Shown: piece after piece, positions 61,742 to 64,000 of the stretch
Position numbering within the stretch: the first letter of the stretch is position 1
Layout: every line of letters begins with the position of its first letter
Assembly (NCBI GenBank): GCA_965662345.1
Contig: CBFIHE010000002.1
Span: forward strand, 1-64,000
Direction: 5' to 3'
DNA from: UBA6049 sp965662345
GTDB taxonomy: Bacteria > Bacteroidota > Bacteroidia > Flavobacteriales_G > Salibacteraceae
DNA length: 64,000 nt
Notes under the pieces: generated by a model
What the model was told of the DNA's origin: nothing
The model's input: only the letters and a program-made list of their open reading frames with translations
Databases searched by the model: none
Translations under genes and position numbers: made by a program

Positions 61742-63205
61742 CTACGCGTTCAATTTTTCAAAGAGTTCTTTCATTATGGCCATGTCATCAAAGTCATGGC
61801 GAACTCCATTTATTTCTTGGTATTTCTCATGTCCCTTGCCCGCAATGAGCAAGATATCCCCTGGATTTGCAGCTAAAATAGCGGCCTTAATGGCCTCTTT
61901 TCTACTTACTATCTGCATCGTCTTTTTAAAATGCTGCGCAGGAACCCCTTCTTGCATGTCGTCAAGAATAGCTTGAGGATCTTCTGTTCTAGGGTTATCA
62001 GAGGTTAGTATCACTTTCGTACTGAACTCAGAGGCGATTCGTGCCATCTCAGGACGCTTGCCTGCATCGCGATCTCCTCCGCATCCAACCACGGTAATAA
62101 CTTGTTCGTTTCCCGTGCGAATATCTTTGATGGTTCTAAGCACATTCTCTAAAGCATCTGGCGTGTGGGCATAATCCACAATACCTGATATATTCTCAGT
62201 TGTTTGCACATACTGAAACCTTCCTTCAACCGTATTCAAGTTGCTTAACTCGGTTAAAACAGTGAGTTTGTCTTGACCCATAAGGTCTGCCACACCAAAT
62301 ACCGCAAGCAAATTGTAAGCATTAAACTTTCCTACCAATTTGGCCCAAACATCGTTTCCATTGATATTGAGCTGCAATCCGCTAAATCTATTTTCAATGA
62401 TTTTAGCCTTGTAGTCGGCCAGTTCACGAACACTAAAAGTCTTGCTTTTAGCAGCCGAGTTCTGAACCATGATTTCTGAATGGTTATCGTCTTTATTAAC
62501 CAATGCGTAAGCATGCGCACCAAGCATATCAAACAGACCTTTCTTGGCAGCTATGTAGTTGTCAAAGGTTTTATGGTAATCCAAGTGATCTCTTGTGATG
62601 TTGGTAAACACACCGATATTGAAATCTAACCCAGTTACTCTGTGCTGATGAATGGCATGAGAACTCGCTTCCATAAAGCAGTAATCGCATCCTTCATCTA
62701 CCATTAGAGCTAATAACTCATTCACAGAAAGTGCATCAGGTGTAGTGTGAGTACTGGCTAATTCCTCATTACCAATCTTATTTACTACGGTAGACAGCAT
62801 TCCAGCCTTATACCCCAGGCCTGTGAATAATGCGTGCAGCAGAGTAACTACAGATGTTTTGCCATTCGTACCAGTTACTCCAATAAGCTTTAGCTTGGCA
62901 GATGGGTGGTTGTAGAAGTTACAAGCCATGTGAGCCAAAGCCTCTGAGCTACATTTCACTCTAACATAACTCACTCCAGTTCTTTTAACTTCAGGTAACT
63001 CCTCACAAACAACCGCTACCGCGCCATTATCTATTGCTCTATCAATATACTTATGCCCATCTACAACGGTGCCTGGAACAGCCACAAATGCAGTAAACGC
63101 TTCTACCTTTCTTGAATCAAAAGCGATGGTATCAATTGCAACATTAGTAGTGCCAATTACCTCTTCTAACCGAGCTTTATATAAAAGATCTTTAAGTAGT
63201 TTCAT
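61742..63205 (-). CDS. murE: UDP-N-acetylmuramoyl-L-alanyl-D-glutamate-2,6-diaminopimelate ligase
   Basis: Adds the third residue of the peptidoglycan stem. 487 residues. ATP loop GVTGTNGKTSVVTLL, EASSHAIHQHRV, NITRDHLDYHKTF, and the DNPR motif (LTSDNPRTEDP) that marks meso-diaminopimelate-specific MurE over the lysine enzyme. AGKGHEKYQEI is near the C-terminus. It overlaps ftsI by 4 nt. Confidence 0.97.
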   Translation of the reverse strand: MKLLKDLLYKARLEEVIGTTNVAIDTIAFDSRKVEAFTAFVAVPGTVVDGHKYIDRAIDNGAVAVVCEELPEVKRTGVSYVRVKCSSEALAHMACNFYNHPSAKLKLIGVTGTNGKTSVVTLLHALFTGLGYKAGMLSTVVNKIGNEELASTHTTPDALSVNELLALMVDEGCDYCFMEASSHAIHQHRVTGLDFNIGVFTNITRDHLDYHKTFDNYIAAKKGLFDMLGAHAYALVNKDDNHSEIMVQNSAAKSKTFSVRELADYKAKIIENRFSGLQLNINGNDVWAKLVGKFNAYNLLAVFGVADLMGQDKLTVLTELSNLNTVEGRFQYVQTTENISGIVDYAHTPDALENVLRTIKDIRTGNEQVITVVGCGGDRDAGKRPEMARIASEFSTKVILTSDNPRTEDPQAILDDMQEGVPAQHFKKTMQIVSRKEAIKAAILAANPGDILLIAGKGHEKYQEINGVRHDFDDMAIMKELFEKLNA

Positions 63206-64000
63206 GAGAGCTGGAGTTTTATGGTAGATCCTACATCACGCACTCTTGTGCCGGGTGCCACACTTTGATATTTCACAAATCCTTTACCGGTTACTCGCAC
63301 ATTAAGCCCTAGATTCTCTAGAATGTAAATAGCATCTTCAGGAGCCATACCTCTTACATTGGGAATCAATCCCTCGCTTATTGAGACTGGCTTCATAGAA
63401 ACCGAATCTTTACCTGTTTGGGTTACTACCCAATCGGTTCCAGAAACGGGATTGTGATTCACAGAAACCTCAGCAAACACTTGTCTCAAGTCTCCCGCAT
63501 GCCCACTTTTTGAGACAGGAATATTGATGCTATTCTCTGCCAGCTGAGGTTGCAGTTCATCGTGAAAATCTATGCTGGTACTGTAAACCTTATCTGCAAT
63601 CTCTTTGAAAATAGGACCCGCTACAAGATTTCCATAATACACATTCCTATTAGGTGCATTCACTACAACCATACAGGTGTACTTGGGATCTTCTGCAGGA
63701 AAGTAACCACAGAAAGACGCTTGATGACTACTCTTATCGTACCCTGCTCTACCCTGGGCTATCTGTGCTGTTCCCGTTTTTCCAGCAATGGCGTAGCTCG
63801 CATCCTTTAAGTTGATAGCCGTACCTGCTCGTACAACCTCTTCAAGCATTTCCTTTGCTTTCTCAATGGTTTCTTCAGAAGCAACCTGATCATTTAAAAC
63901 CACTGGCTCAAAGACCTTTACGTCTTTACCATGTTCGCGAACACTCTTCACCAACATTGGCTTCATCATTTTACCATCATTCGCAACAGCATTGTAAAAA
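63202..64000 (-). CDS. ftsI: Peptidoglycan D,D-transpeptidase FtsI (PBP3), N-terminal part outside window
   Basis: Only the C-terminal 266 residues are present; the frame runs open through base 64000 (FYNAVANDGKMMKPML), so the ATG at 63969 is not the start. The transpeptidase KTG motif is visible in AIAGKTGTAQIAQG; the SxxK and SxN boxes lie beyond the window. After the catalytic domain comes a PASTA domain (IPNVRGMAPEDAIYILENLGLNVRVTG...), a feature of many Bacteroidota FtsI. First dcw gene seen here; murE follows with a 4-nt overlap. Confidence 0.93.
   Translation of the reverse strand, partial: FYNAVANDGKMMKPMLVKSVREHGKDVKVFEPVVLNDQVASEETIEKAKEMLEEVVRAGTAINLKDASYAIAGKTGTAQIAQGRAGYDKSSHQASFCGYFPAEDPKYTCMVVVNAPNRNVYYGNLVAGPIFKEIADKVYSTSIDFHDELQPQLAENSINIPVSKSGHAGDLRQVFAEVSVNHNPVSGTDWVVTQTGKDSVSMKPVSISEGLIPNVRGMAPEDAIYILENLGLNVRVTGKGFVKYQSVAPGTRVRDVGSTIKLQLS

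Noticed and set aside
1..64000. Prophage, insertion sequence, toxin-antitoxin, CRISPR or restriction-defence island
   Set aside because: No transposase, integrase, phage structural gene, Cas protein, methylase or toxin-like pair was found among the genes.

Overview
The window reads as chromosome of a Bacteroidota bacterium, most likely class Flavobacteriia (order Flavobacteriales). The evidence is a complete type IX secretion/gliding core operon (porP/sprF-gldK-gldL-gldM-gldN), a giant secreted protein with a C-terminal T9SS sorting domain, an Omp28-type lipoprotein, a TonB receptor with a carboxypeptidase-regulatory-like N-terminal domain, a FtsZ with the Bacteroidota-style extended C-terminus, and several exact matches to the Bacteroidota promoter -7 element TAnnTTTG. 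The DNA is moderately AT-rich. There is no sign of plasmid, prophage, transposon, integron or CRISPR. Genus cannot be decided from the sequence alone.

Layout. 1-2133: 3' part of a CPA2-type cation/proton antiporter (cut by the window edge) and an Omp28-like lipoprotein. 2171-6060 (minus): sqr, then cydA-cydB, a compact sulfide-quinone-oxygen respiratory module with several inverted repeats in its control regions. 6168-11187 (plus): M3 oligopeptidase, a small membrane-anchored protein, a TonB-dependent receptor. 11247-13049 (minus): SppA. 13098-16583 (plus): folK and a deoxynucleoside kinase, an OmpA-like/TPR lipoprotein, two tandem small Cys-rich lipoproteins. 16580-22496: SpoU-type methyltransferase, mutS, tRNA-Gly(GCC), tRNA-Leu(TAA), a very basic small lipoprotein, waaA and an outer-membrane beta-barrel-like protein. 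22589-27134 (plus): nucleotide-sugar operon (DegT aminotransferase, UDP-glucose dehydrogenase, UDP-xylose synthase, dTDP-glucose dehydratase). 27215-33090 (minus): the T9SS core operon; behind it an arginase-fold protein that has lost metal ligands, and topA. 36887-43485 (plus): miaB, a sigma-54 enhancer-binding protein, lptE, a TPR-like protein, secG, groES, groEL. 43538-45030 (minus): a predicted aminopeptidase and a YqeY protein. 45059-51766 (minus): a 2235-residue T9SS cargo with 19 tandem 75-residue repeats. 51889-64000 (minus): the dcw cell wall and division cluster ftsI-murE-mraY-murD-ftsW-murG-murC-ftsQ-ftsA-ftsZ, with ftsI cut by the window edge.

How it fits together. Much of the window is envelope biology: peptidoglycan precursor synthesis and septation (dcw), LPS (waaA, lptE, nucleotide sugars), protein export (SecG, SppA) and T9SS, which would move the giant repeat protein to the cell surface. 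I find no wholly unknown multi-gene system. The items most worth a second look are the catalytically degenerate arginase-like protein between topA and the T9SS operon, the giant repeat protein sitting between ftsZ and yqeY, the tandem Cys-rich lipoproteins, the inverted repeats before cydA and sqr, and an intrinsic terminator whose U-tract runs directly into the aminopeptidase start codon.
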